Of a stretch of 26,252 nt of DNA, positions 5,216 to 12,472 are shown in pieces. The stretch is from Caryophanales bacterium UBA5026. GTDB taxonomy: Bacteria > Bacillota_I > Bacilli_A > RF39 > UBA660. How positions within the stretch are numbered: position 1 is the stretch's first letter; each line of letters opens with the position of its first letter. The DNA lies in contig DICM01000023.1 in assembly GCA_002416285.1 (NCBI GenBank), positions 413 to 26,664 on the forward strand. The letters are read 5' to 3'. The notes beneath the pieces are model-generated. The model saw only the letters and a program-made list of their open reading frames with translations, had not been told where the DNA came from and made no database searches. The position numbers were made by a program, and so were the translations under genes.

Positions 5216-5804
5216 ACGAGCAATATTGAAATTTATAATCGTTTTAATAACTACTATCAGTACTTTTTATTTTATGAATGAGAATGCGAAAATGGGAGAT
5301 CTTAGTGTCGTCTTAGTTAGTCTTTTTCTGGCGAGCACCTTATTTATGTATATAAATAGAAATAAAATAAAAAGATGGAATTTTGTATATGATGTTATCT
5401 TAATGCTCTTAATGTTTTTTTCATTTTTATTTATAGGATACATGCTTTATGGAATTGTATCTTGTACTTTATCGCCTAACTGTGGTATGGAATCGGCACC
5501 ATTATATAGTTTGTTACTATTAAATTTGTTAATGATAGTATTACTGTTTAGTTTTCAAGATATTTTTCAAAATACCAACAAAGTTAGTGATATTTTAACA
5601 ATAATATCTTCACTTGTACTTCTATTAATACATTTACGATATTACCTGGAACCGAATTTTATACATCAGATTATATCAAATGACTATTATCAAACAATCA
5701 GCTATCAATATATAACTCAAAACTATGGTTATTTCAGTTTTCTATATTTAATTTCATTATTGCATACATGGGTAAATCATCAAATGAAACATAAAAAAGA
5801 ATAA
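5208..5804 (+). CDS. Six-span integral membrane protein, unknown function
   Basis: 198 residues from the ATG at 5208, chosen over an in-frame GTG at 5199 because AGGTGA sits at 5197-5202. About six hydrophobic segments are visible (near residues 5-22, 30-50, 60-85, 100-120, 127-148, 172-190) with short loops. A loop near residue 88 holds two Cys in CTLSPNC. I recognise no family. The 8-nt overlap with the HTH-TM gene makes it a likely partner or target of that protein, for example a membrane sensor or anti-regulator. Confidence 0.7.
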   Translation: MNKRAILKFIIVLITTISTFYFMNENAKMGDLSVVLVSLFLASTLFMYINRNKIKRWNFVYDVILMLLMFFSFLFIGYMLYGIVSCTLSPNCGMESAPLYSLLLLNLLMIVLLFSFQDIFQNTNKVSDILTIISSLVLLLIHLRYYLEPNFIHQIISNDYYQTISYQYITQNYGYFSFLYLISLLHTWVNHQMKHKKE

Positions 5805-5862
5805 AATACTAGACTTATATCACACAATTATTTTTATTACGTAATATGTATTAGGTGATAAT

Positions 5863-6327
5863 ATGAATCAGTTTAATAATTCTGAAATAATATTTGCGAA
5901 TATTGAGGGAAATAATCTAGCACCAGGTTTAAAAGGTGTAATGTATCTATATCCTTATAATGGTGGTTCTTTAGTTGAGATAGAAGTTGTAAATATGCCA
6001 AAAGATAGTTCTCATCCGTACGCTTTACATATTCATGAAGGTAATAGTTGCGGGGGCAAAGATTTTGAGGAATCAATGGGTCATTATAATCCAACTAACC
6101 AACCTCATCCTATGCATGCCGGAGATTTACCACCCTTGTTTTCAAATGATGGATATAGTTATATGACCGTTTATACGAATCGATTTACACCAAAAGACGT
6201 AATTGGTAGAACTGTCATAATCCATAGTGGAATGGATGATTTTAAGACTCAACCTTCTGGAAATAGCGGTTCAAAAATGGCATGTGGGGTAATTACGCAA
6301 TTAAAGAATAATCAAAGTAGTTTATGA
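5863..6327 (+). CDS. sodC: Cu/Zn superoxide dismutase family protein
   Basis: 154 residues. The Cu/Zn-SOD pattern is clear. HIHEG gives Cu ligands H56 and H58, GHYNP gives bridging H74, and PHPMHAGDLP gives Zn ligands H82, H85 and D88. IIHSG gives Cu ligand H121, and C63 with C141 can form the structural disulfide. The residue matching the substrate-guiding Arg of known SODs is Lys here (K138 in GSKMACG). No signal peptide or lipobox precedes the domain, unlike most bacterial SodC, which is exported. AGGTGAT precedes the ATG. The enzyme would convert superoxide to O2 and peroxide. It stands alone, closed by a terminator that overlaps its stop. Confidence 0.9.
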   Translation: MNQFNNSEIIFANIEGNNLAPGLKGVMYLYPYNGGSLVEIEVVNMPKDSSHPYALHIHEGNSCGGKDFEESMGHYNPTNQPHPMHAGDLPPLFSNDGYSYMTVYTNRFTPKDVIGRTVIIHSGMDDFKTQPSGNSGSKMACGVITQLKNNQSSL

Positions 6328-6339
6328 TAACTACTTTTT
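6314..6339 (+). terminator. Terminator overlapping the sodC stop
   Basis: AAAGTAGTT (6314-6322) pairs with AACTACTTT (6329-6337) around TATGAT and ends in T residues. The TGA stop of sodC is in the loop. Confidence 0.8.
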
Positions 6340-6384
6340 AAGTGCTATTTATTCATGAAAAACAATTATTTTAATAATATATAG

Positions 6385-6413
6385 TTACTATATGTTCGCT
6401 TCTATGATATAAT
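6385..6413 (+). promoter_or_regulatory. Promoter of the Nudix gene
   Basis: TTACTA (6385-6390), 17 nt and TATAAT (6408-6413) with an extended TG at 6405-6406. The gene starts at 6439. Confidence 0.65.
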
Positions 6414-6438
6414 GTTTCCATAATAGGGAGGATTGGAA

Positions 6439-6972
6439 ATGGAGTATTTGGCGCTTTATGATGAAAAAGGAAATCAACTGAAAGAAAAGATTGAAAGAAA
6501 GAAAAAACTACAACTTACAGATGGAAAGCATTTCAGAATAATTCTTTTATTTATTCAAAATGAAAAAGGAGAATTTTTAATTCAAAAGGTTTCACAGCAG
6601 AAAGGTAATGTATATGCCACAACTGGTGGGCATGTACAGTATGGTGCAACTAGCTTAGAAACAGTACGTCAAGAAATGAAAGAGGAATTAGGAATTGATA
6701 TTAAAGAGGGATATCAATTGTATGAGATTGAAAAATGTCCAAAAGCATTTGTCGATTGTTATTATTTGAAAAAAGAATTATCGGTTGAAAACTTGAATCT
6801 CCAAAAAGAGGAGGTAGAATCAGTAGAATGGATGTCAATTGATAAAATTAACCATTTGATTTTATCGGGGCAATTTAGAGAGAAAAATATCTCACCATAT
6901 CATGATTTATTAGAATTAATTAGCAAAAAACAGCTTAATTTACTGCAACCTCTTTATAAAGAAGTAGGATAA
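6439..6972 (+). CDS. Nudix hydrolase
   Basis: 177 residues. I start at the ATG at 6439 because GGGAGGA lies seven bases before it; a TTG two codons upstream is closer and less likely. The Nudix box spans G64-D87. Its metal-binding core E79-M-K-E82-E83-L-G is intact, but the first box Glu is A70 and the usual Arg before the Glu is Q78, so the box is non-standard. The fold around it (an N-terminal beta strand with HFRIILLFIQNEKGEFLIQK, and a C-terminal VESVEWMSIDKI) is typical of ADP-ribose/NTP pyrophosphatase or isopentenyl-diphosphate-isomerase-like relatives. The substrate cannot be told. Monocistronic, with its own promoter and terminator. Confidence 0.85.
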   Translation: MEYLALYDEKGNQLKEKIERKKKLQLTDGKHFRIILLFIQNEKGEFLIQKVSQQKGNVYATTGGHVQYGATSLETVRQEMKEELGIDIKEGYQLYEIEKCPKAFVDCYYLKKELSVENLNLQKEEVESVEWMSIDKINHLILSGQFREKNISPYHDLLELISKKQLNLLQPLYKEVG

Positions 6973-6993
6973 ATAATAACTTTATATAAAACG

Positions 6994-7017
6994 ACAACCA
7001 TGTGGTTGTTTTTTTTC
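6994..7017 (+). terminator. Terminator after the Nudix gene
   Basis: ACAACC (6994-6999) pairs with GGTTGT (7004-7009) around ATGT and is followed by eight or more T. Confidence 0.85.
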
Positions 7018-7035
7018 CAATCCAAGTGTTATAAT
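7007..7035 (+). promoter_or_regulatory. Promoter of the tRNA-Arg/tRNA-Pro pair
   Basis: Extended -10 TGTTATAAT (7027-7035) nine bases before the tRNA. The -35 (TGTTTT, 7007-7012) is weak and overlaps the tail of the preceding terminator. Confidence 0.6.
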
Positions 7036-7043
7036 GTTAATAT

Positions 7044-7120
7044 GTTCATGTAGCTCAGCTGGATAGAGTGTTGCCCTCCGAAGGCAAAGGTCGCGAGTTC
7101 GAATCTCGCCATGGACACCA
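7044..7120 (+). tRNA. tRNA-Arg (CCG)
   Basis: A 77-nt cloverleaf with CCA. The acceptor GTTCATG pairs with CATGGAC (one G-T), and TTGCC/GGCAA encloses CTCCGAA, giving anticodon CCG, which reads the rare codon CGG. Confidence 0.96.
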
Positions 7121-7158
7121 TACTTATTTAAAACTAATAAAATAATTTAATGAGAAAA

Positions 7159-7235
7159 CGGGGAATGGCTCAATTTGGTAGAGCACTTGGTTCGGGACTA
7201 AGAGGTTGCAGGTTCAAATCCTGTTTCCCCGACCA
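7159..7235 (+). tRNA. tRNA-Pro (CGG)
   Basis: A 77-nt cloverleaf with CCA. The acceptor CGGGGAA pairs with TTTCCCCG, and CTTGG/CTAAG (one G-T) encloses TTCGGGA, giving anticodon CGG. It is a close paralogue of tRNA-Pro(TGG) at 618 but carries no att-type repeat behind it. Confidence 0.95.
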
Positions 7236-7260
7236 AAAAGTGTTATTATAAATTTAATAA

Positions 7261-7293
7261 CATTGTAGCATCCAATAAATAGGATGTGCAATG
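7261..7293 (+). promoter_or_regulatory. Two-part leader hairpin before the VOC gene
   Basis: CATTG (7261-7265) pairs with CAATG (7289-7293). Inside it, CATCC (7269-7273) pairs with GGATG (7282-7286), with a small internal loop between them. There is no T-run. It ends 28 nt before the next start codon. It could be tRNA 3' processing debris, a weak terminator or a leader structure. Confidence 0.35.
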
Positions 7294-7320
7294 TAGTTTA
7301 TATTAGGGGGGATTGATGTT

Positions 7321-7746
7321 ATGGTTAATGAACTGAAAATAAAAATGTACTCATTCACATTGGATTGTAAGGAACCACATAAATTAGCAAATTTTTATGC
7401 AGCATTACTAAAGTGGGAAATGATGACTATCGATGAAGATTGGGCTTGCATATACGCTCCTGGAACTAATCAAGGAGCATATCCCGGAATATTGTTTCAA
7501 CGAAATTCTGAATATAAAGTTCCTGTATGGCCAGCGGAACCAGAAGCACAGCAGCAAATGGCACATATAGATTTCGCTGTTAATGATCTAGAAAAAGCAA
7601 TTCAATTTGCAATTCAATGTGGAGCATCAATTGCATCTGAACAATTTTCTAATGATTGGAGAGTTATGCTTGATCCTGCTGGACATCCTTTCTGTTTATG
7701 TCAAATGAAATCAATTATTGAGAGTTCTCATTTTGCGTTACTATAG
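7321..7746 (+). CDS. VOC (glyoxalase/bleomycin-resistance fold) protein
   Basis: 141 residues with two beta-alpha-beta-beta-beta halves typical of the vicinal oxygen chelate fold. The first half is MYSFTLDCKEPHKLANFYAA (about 9-28) and the second is HIDFAVNDLEKAIQFAIQCG (about 82-101), ending in WRVMLDPAGHPFCLC. H82 and the GHP region are in the usual places for metal or substrate contacts. Members of this small Glyoxalase_6-like group are mostly of unknown substrate, and several are annotated as glyoxalase-like. A GGGGGG ribosome binding site is present. It is probably monocistronic. Confidence 0.85.
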   Translation: MVNELKIKMYSFTLDCKEPHKLANFYAALLKWEMMTIDEDWACIYAPGTNQGAYPGILFQRNSEYKVPVWPAEPEAQQQMAHIDFAVNDLEKAIQFAIQCGASIASEQFSNDWRVMLDPAGHPFCLCQMKSIIESSHFALL

Positions 7747-7802
7747 GAAACTATGATTAGCATGGTATGTCAAAAAAATTATCATTTTCAACTGACAATT
7801 TA

Positions 7803-7828
7803 ATATGGACTTGGTCCTTATTTTTTTG
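7803..7828 (+). terminator. Weak terminator before the glycan locus
   Basis: GGAC (7807-7810) pairs with GTCC (7814-7817) around TTG, extended by partial A/T pairing, and runs into TTATTTTTTT. Confidence 0.5.
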
Positions 7829-7839
7829 CAATAGTATAA

Positions 7840-7868
7840 TTTACACTATAAAATATTCATGGTATAAT
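7840..7868 (+). promoter_or_regulatory. Main promoter of the surface-glycan locus
   Basis: TTTACA (7840-7845), 17-nt spacer and TATAAT (7863-7868), a near-consensus promoter 22 bp before the first gene of the locus. Confidence 0.8.
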
Positions 7869-7890
7869 TAAGACAGTAGGAGGAAGTAAG

Positions 7891-9156
7891 ATGACGAAAA
7901 TTAAAGCCTTGTTGGAACATCATGGACAGAAACTGTTTTTAGCTTACTTTTTTTTAGGACCAATATTTGATTTAATTACTTCATTATCACTTCATTTTCT
8001 GGGTACTAGCATGCCATTAATACTAGTGATTAAAATATTGTTTTTAGGAGTATTATTTATTTATGCACTGCTAGTTACAAAAAATAGAAACCAACTGATT
8101 TTTTACTATGGTTTATTGATAGTTTATTTTATTTCATTTTTAATCATCATGTTTCAAAAACAAGATGTTAATACTATTTTCTATCAATTACAAAATTTAT
8201 TAAGAACGTTTTACTTTCCTTTGTGTTTACCTAGTTTAATAACTTTGGTAGAAGAAAATAAAATAAATGTACAAATGAAGGAGCTTGTTTATTTTTTATT
8301 ATTGTATTTATTATTGTTATTTATCCCAATTGTTACAAAAACAGGATTTGATAGCTATGCTTATAGTAAAGAAGGAAGTCTAGGATGGTTTCATTCAACG
8401 AATGAAATTAGTGGTATTATTTCGATTTTAACACCTTATTTTTTTCTGTTTTTATGGAATAGAAAAAAGATAATTTCACTAATCTTTTGTTTGATTTTTA
8501 TTTATGTTTGTTTTTCTATAGGCACGAAAGTACCGATATTGAGTTTAGCACTTACTTTATTATTTTTAACTATATATCTATTTGCTTATTTATGGAAAAA
8601 GAATAAAAAAAATATACTATTAAAACTTTCTGGTCTTATTATGATAGGTATCACTTTATTATGTATTATTGTTCCTAAAACATCGTTCTATAAAAATATT
8701 CAAATACATTTAGAGTTCTTAAATATTAATTCCTTTTCAGATCTTATGACATTCGATCATATTGACCATTTTGTATTTAGCTCACGATTGAAATTTTTGT
8801 TAAATACACAAGAAAATTATGAGAATTCCTCTCCCTTAGAAAAGGTATTTGGAATTGGCTATATTGAAAATTATGCGACTGATCAAGTTAATACAAAAAC
8901 AATAGAAATGGATTATTATGATATTTTTTATCGTCATGGAGTAATCGGGACTATATTATATTGTTTACCTTTTCTTCTACTTATAAAGCGGAAATATACT
9001 ATGACAACTTATTTGAGCATACTTCTTATTTTTATATTAGCGTTCTTCTCAGGACATATTTTTGTTGCTCCATCTGTAAGTTTCCTAGTAGCAATTATTC
9101 TAACTCGAAAGGAAGATTTAAATGAAAATTGGTTTTATGATCGTCAATTACAATGA
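7891..9156 (+). CDS. O-antigen ligase/polymerase-like membrane protein
   Basis: 421 residues, with about 10-12 transmembrane segments along the whole length and a larger polar loop at about 270-330. That pattern, with R/H/D residues in the loop and a late cluster (DYYDIFYRHGVIGTILY), fits the O-antigen ligase/Wzy polymerase superfamily. Such enzymes use undecaprenyl-linked glycans on the outer membrane face to polymerise or transfer them. The ATG follows AGGAGG. The gene overlaps the next one by 35 nt. It opens the glycan locus with its own promoter. In this ABC-exporter locus it may transfer a finished chain or polymerise a side unit; I cannot decide which. Confidence 0.78.
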   Translation: MTKIKALLEHHGQKLFLAYFFLGPIFDLITSLSLHFLGTSMPLILVIKILFLGVLFIYALLVTKNRNQLIFYYGLLIVYFISFLIIMFQKQDVNTIFYQLQNLLRTFYFPLCLPSLITLVEENKINVQMKELVYFLLLYLLLLFIPIVTKTGFDSYAYSKEGSLGWFHSTNEISGIISILTPYFFLFLWNRKKIISLIFCLIFIYVCFSIGTKVPILSLALTLLFLTIYLFAYLWKKNKKNILLKLSGLIMIGITLLCIIVPKTSFYKNIQIHLEFLNINSFSDLMTFDHIDHFVFSSRLKFLLNTQENYENSSPLEKVFGIGYIENYATDQVNTKTIEMDYYDIFYRHGVIGTILYCLPFLLLIKRKYTMTTYLSILLIFILAFFSGHIFVAPSVSFLVAIILTRKEDLNENWFYDRQLQ

Positions 9157-9967
9157 TGTTTCTACAACAAAACTTTTATTAAAAAATATTGAGACATATA
9201 AATTTATTGATGTAATATTAGTTGTAGACAACAATTCTACCGACGATTCCTTTAATATTTTAAAAGAGTTAGAGACGGATCGTATCAAGATTGTTAATAC
9301 AATGTCGAATAAAGGTTATGGATCCGCCATTAATTTTGGAGCAAGATATTTAAAAAAATTAGGCATTAGATGGAGCTTTATTAGTAACGCGGATATCGTA
9401 ATCGAAGATGAAAAAGTCTTAATGCAATTAATTGATGACATAAATGATAATAGAGCCTGGATAGCACCAGTTATTAAAGAACATAATGGAATCAGTAGAG
9501 GCTTTAAAGTAGAAAGTCCTTTAGACTCTATTTTATTGAGTATTCCTTATTTTTACCGCAAGTTTTTACCTAGAATAAATTATGATGAAAGCTACTATAA
9601 CAAAGATATATTACCTGTTGAATCTCTTTCAGGTTGTTTTTTCTTGCTTTCTTTAGATGTGCTAGAAGAAGTGGGATATTTTGATGAAAACATTTTTCTA
9701 TATTATGAAGAAAATATATTATCGAGAAAAATAGAGAAGACTAATAGACAGATTGTTTTGGACACAAGAATCTCTGTTTTCCACAATCATTCTGTCACAA
9801 TCGATAAAAATCTAAATCGCATTAAAAAATATAGAACGCTTAAAAGAAGTCAAAGATATTTTCAAAAAAAGTACAATCATGCAAATTATTTCATTTTAGG
9901 AATTCATTGGATTATTGAAAAGTTAACGATTGCTAGTATGCGTACGATAGGGTTGTTTAGACCTTGA
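9122..9967 (+). CDS. GT2 glycosyltransferase, rhamnosyltransferase-like
   Basis: 281 residues, GT-A fold family 2. The nucleotide-sugar part shows MIVNYN at the start, VDNNSTDDS at about 36-44 and SNAD at about 88-91 (the metal-binding Asp equivalent). SGCFFLL followed by VGYFDENIFLYYEE gives the acceptor side and catalytic acid region. This pattern is common in dTDP-rhamnose or galactofuranose transferases of wall polysaccharides. No membrane segment is evident, so it should act on the cytoplasmic face. Its start lies inside the end of the preceding gene, with AAGGAAG just upstream. Confidence 0.88.
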   Translation: MKIGFMIVNYNDVSTTKLLLKNIETYKFIDVILVVDNNSTDDSFNILKELETDRIKIVNTMSNKGYGSAINFGARYLKKLGIRWSFISNADIVIEDEKVLMQLIDDINDNRAWIAPVIKEHNGISRGFKVESPLDSILLSIPYFYRKFLPRINYDESYYNKDILPVESLSGCFFLLSLDVLEEVGYFDENIFLYYEENILSRKIEKTNRQIVLDTRISVFHNHSVTIDKNLNRIKKYRTLKRSQRYFQKKYNHANYFILGIHWIIEKLTIASMRTIGLFRP

Positions 9968-10003
9968 TAATTGATTGTATTTTTAGTAAAATGACTATTT
10001 TTA

Positions 10004-10012
10004 TGTTATACT
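10004..10012 (+). promoter_or_regulatory. Extended -10 promoter before the ABC exporter genes
   Basis: TGTTATACT at 10004-10012 with no good -35. It lies 32 bp before the exporter ATPase and may give the exporter genes an extra internal promoter. Confidence 0.5.
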
Positions 10013-10043
10013 TATTAGAGAGGTTATCTAAGTGGAGGTAATT

Positions 10044-10790
10044 ATGAGAAAATCACAAGAAACAGAATTTGCAATTCAAGTTGTGAATATGTCAAAACAA
10101 TTTAAAATTTATTATGATAAGCCAAGCACTTTAAAAGAGCGTCTTGTGTTTTGGAATAAAACAAAAAGAGAAAATAGAACAGTTCTTAAAAATATAAATA
10201 TTAATATTCAAAAAGGGGAAACGGTTGCTTTAATTGGAACCAATGGTAGTGGTAAATCAACTCTATTGAAGTTGATGACTAAAATCATTTATCCAACAAA
10301 AGGTGAAATTGTCACAACAGGGAAATTAACTTCACTATTAGAATTAGGAGCAGGATTTCATCCGGATTTTACAGGACGTGAAAACATCTATTTTAATGCT
10401 GCGATTTTTGGATTAACAAAAAAAGAAATTGATGCTCGAATTGATGACATTATAGTTTTTTCGGAATTAGAAGAATTTATTGATAACCCTGTTCGTACAT
10501 ATTCTTCTGGAATGTATATGAGATTAGCCTTTTCAGTTGCAATCAATGTCGATGCTGAGGTTTTATTAATTGATGAAATTTTAGCTGTTGGAGATCAACA
10601 TTTTCAAGAGAAATGTTTTAAAAAACTAGAGGAACTTCGTGATAGTGATAAAACAATAGTCATTGTTACTCATAGCCTTGATGTTGTAAAATCACTATGC
10701 AAAAGAGCCATCTGGATTTACAACGGTGAAGTTCGTTTAGATGGACAACCAGATAGTGTTATCAAAGAGTATCTTCAGGAATGTAAGTAG
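10044..10790 (+). CDS. Polysaccharide ABC exporter, ATPase (TagH/Wzt-like)
   Basis: 248 residues from the ATG at 10044 (GGAGG at 10034-10038; an upstream GTG in frame would overlap that site). Walker A GTNGSGKST is at about 65-73, the signature YSSGMYMRL near 155 and Walker B LLIDEILAVGD near 175. The GAGFHPDFTGREN Q-loop region is typical of the TagH/RfbE/Wzt group that exports lipid-linked teichoic acids or polysaccharides. It ends shortly after the core and has no C-terminal carbohydrate-binding domain as in long Wzt proteins. Its partner permease starts 7 nt downstream. ATP hydrolysis would drive the glycan across the membrane. Confidence 0.95.
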   Translation: MRKSQETEFAIQVVNMSKQFKIYYDKPSTLKERLVFWNKTKRENRTVLKNININIQKGETVALIGTNGSGKSTLLKLMTKIIYPTKGEIVTTGKLTSLLELGAGFHPDFTGRENIYFNAAIFGLTKKEIDARIDDIIVFSELEEFIDNPVRTYSSGMYMRLAFSVAINVDAEVLLIDEILAVGDQHFQEKCFKKLEELRDSDKTIVIVTHSLDVVKSLCKRAIWIYNGEVRLDGQPDSVIKEYLQECK

Positions 10791-10797
10791 GTGAAAC

Positions 10798-11571
10798 ATG
10801 AAATTATTTAAAGAGTTATATCAATATCGAGAACTATTAAAAACAAATGTAAAAAAAGAGATTAGAGGGAAGTATAAGGGTTCCTTTTTAGGAGTACTTT
10901 GGTCTTTTGTTAATCCACTTTTAATGGTTTTGGTTTATGCACTTGTATTTCCTTATATTATGAAATCACCAGAAAAAAATTATCTTATTTTCTTAATAGT
11001 AGCAATTATTCCATGGAATTGGTTTACTACAGTAGTTGGGCAAGGTTCTACTTCAATTTTAATAAATGCAAATATTATTAAAAAAGTCTATTTTCCACGA
11101 GAAATATTACCAATTTCAGTAGTGACGAGTGGGCTTGTTAATTTTTTAATATCGTGTATCATTATTTTAGTCTTTGTAATATTTGGTGGAATTGGATTAA
11201 GTAAGTACTTATTTTTCTTGCCGCTTGTCGCACTAATTCAATATATCTTATCGTTAGGCGTTGTGTTTGCACTTAGTGCTATTGATATTTACGTAAGAGA
11301 TGCGGAATATATTGTCAATTTTGTATTGATGATGCTTTTCTATGGGACACCAATTTTATATAATGCCACAATGTTTCCAGAAAATGTGCGTTGGATATTA
11401 AATGTAAATCCAATGACGCACATTATTAATGCATATAGAGATATCTTTTATTATCAAATGATGCCAAATATGGAAGCATTGGGTATTGTTGCGCTTGTAA
11501 GCGTTACAATAATGATTGTAGGTTATAAAATCTTTAAAAAATTAGAAAAGGGTTTTGCAGAAGAGGTTTAG
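10798..11571 (+). CDS. Polysaccharide ABC exporter, permease (TagG/Wzm-like)
   Basis: 257 residues with six transmembrane segments and the ABC-2 pattern of polysaccharide exporters: an amphipathic N-terminal helix (LLKTNVKKEIRGKYKGSFLG), then VLWSFVNPLLMVLVYALVFP, IIPWNWF, the coupling element VYFPREILPIS, and MLFYGTPILYNATMFP with NPMTHII near the end. Its layout matches TagG/Wzm. It would form a dimer with two copies of the upstream ATPase. The ATPase-then-permease order is opposite to tagGH of Bacillus. AGGTG precedes the ATG. Confidence 0.95.
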   Translation: MKLFKELYQYRELLKTNVKKEIRGKYKGSFLGVLWSFVNPLLMVLVYALVFPYIMKSPEKNYLIFLIVAIIPWNWFTTVVGQGSTSILINANIIKKVYFPREILPISVVTSGLVNFLISCIIILVFVIFGGIGLSKYLFFLPLVALIQYILSLGVVFALSAIDIYVRDAEYIVNFVLMMLFYGTPILYNATMFPENVRWILNVNPMTHIINAYRDIFYYQMMPNMEALGIVALVSVTIMIVGYKIFKKLEKGFAEEV

Positions 11572-11585
11572 GAAGAGATGAAAAT

Positions 11586-12461
11586 ATGATATCGTTTGTA
11601 ATATTAAATTATAAAAGTTTAAGTGATACAATTGAATGCATAGAATCTATAAATAAAATTAATACAGAATATAGTAGAAGTATCATTGTGGTTGATAATG
11701 GTTCGATGAATCAAATAGAAAAACAAGAAATATTAAACTATACGAAAGATGTTGTTTTTTTGGAGGAAAATATTGGTTTTGCTAAAGGTAACAATGTAGG
11801 TTGTAAATATGCAATAGAAAAATATAATCCTGATTTTCTATGTGTCTTAAATGCTGATATAATAATTAATCAAAAAGATTTTGTTGATCAAATTTATTGC
11901 TTATATGAAAAATATAATTTTGATATTTTGGGCCCCAAAATATTACCAAATGATTCAGAATCAAATAATCCATTTAACGCTTTTACTAATATAGATGATA
12001 TAAATCATAGAATTAAATATACAAAAAAACTAATATATATATATCAAAATCCTATATTAGTTAAAATGTTAAATTTATACATAAATTTCAAAAAAATAAT
12101 AAAGAAAAATATATATAAAAATATGGAATCAAAAAGTGATTCCGAAAAAGATATACTAAATGTTCCTCTTCACGGATGTGCGATGATTTTTTCCAAAAAA
12201 TATTATAAAAAATATGAAAATATATTTTATGATAAAACGTTTTTATTTCATGAAGAAGAATTTATATTTTTAAGATGTAAACAAGGTAATTTGAAAACAT
12301 TATATAGCCCAAAGATAGAGCTTTTTCATAAAGAAGGACAATCTGTAAAAAAACAATTTGAGAATAAAAATACAAATATGAGAATGGTTTTTAGAAACAA
12401 AGAAATATTAAAATCACTAAATTTGTTAAAAGATGCAATAGAAAAAAACGAAAAAATTTGA
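11586..12461 (+). CDS. GT2 glycosyltransferase
   Basis: 291 residues. FVILNYKS at the N-terminus, VVDNGS at about 37-42, the FAKGNN-type loop, CVLNADI at about 87-93 and PLHGCAMIFSKKYY with FLFHEEEFIF near 205-230 define a GT2 protein of the rhamnosyltransferase type. A Lys/Tyr-rich insert (about 140-195) is unusual. From here on the DNA is more AT-rich and Arg is nearly always AGA, unlike the two exporter genes before it. The stop lies 11 nt before the start of the next gene. Confidence 0.85.
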   Translation: MISFVILNYKSLSDTIECIESINKINTEYSRSIIVVDNGSMNQIEKQEILNYTKDVVFLEENIGFAKGNNVGCKYAIEKYNPDFLCVLNADIIINQKDFVDQIYCLYEKYNFDILGPKILPNDSESNNPFNAFTNIDDINHRIKYTKKLIYIYQNPILVKMLNLYINFKKIIKKNIYKNMESKSDSEKDILNVPLHGCAMIFSKKYYKKYENIFYDKTFLFHEEEFIFLRCKQGNLKTLYSPKIELFHKEGQSVKKQFENKNTNMRMVFRNKEILKSLNLLKDAIEKNEKI

Positions 12462-12472
12462 GGAGTGAAAAT

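Noticed and set aside
5873..6094. 73-residue minus-strand ORF in sodC
   Set aside because: Antisense of a clearly recognised enzyme gene.
7044..7235. Second attachment site at tRNA-Pro(CGG)
   Set aside because: The DNA after this tRNA does not recur in the window and no integrase lies next to it.
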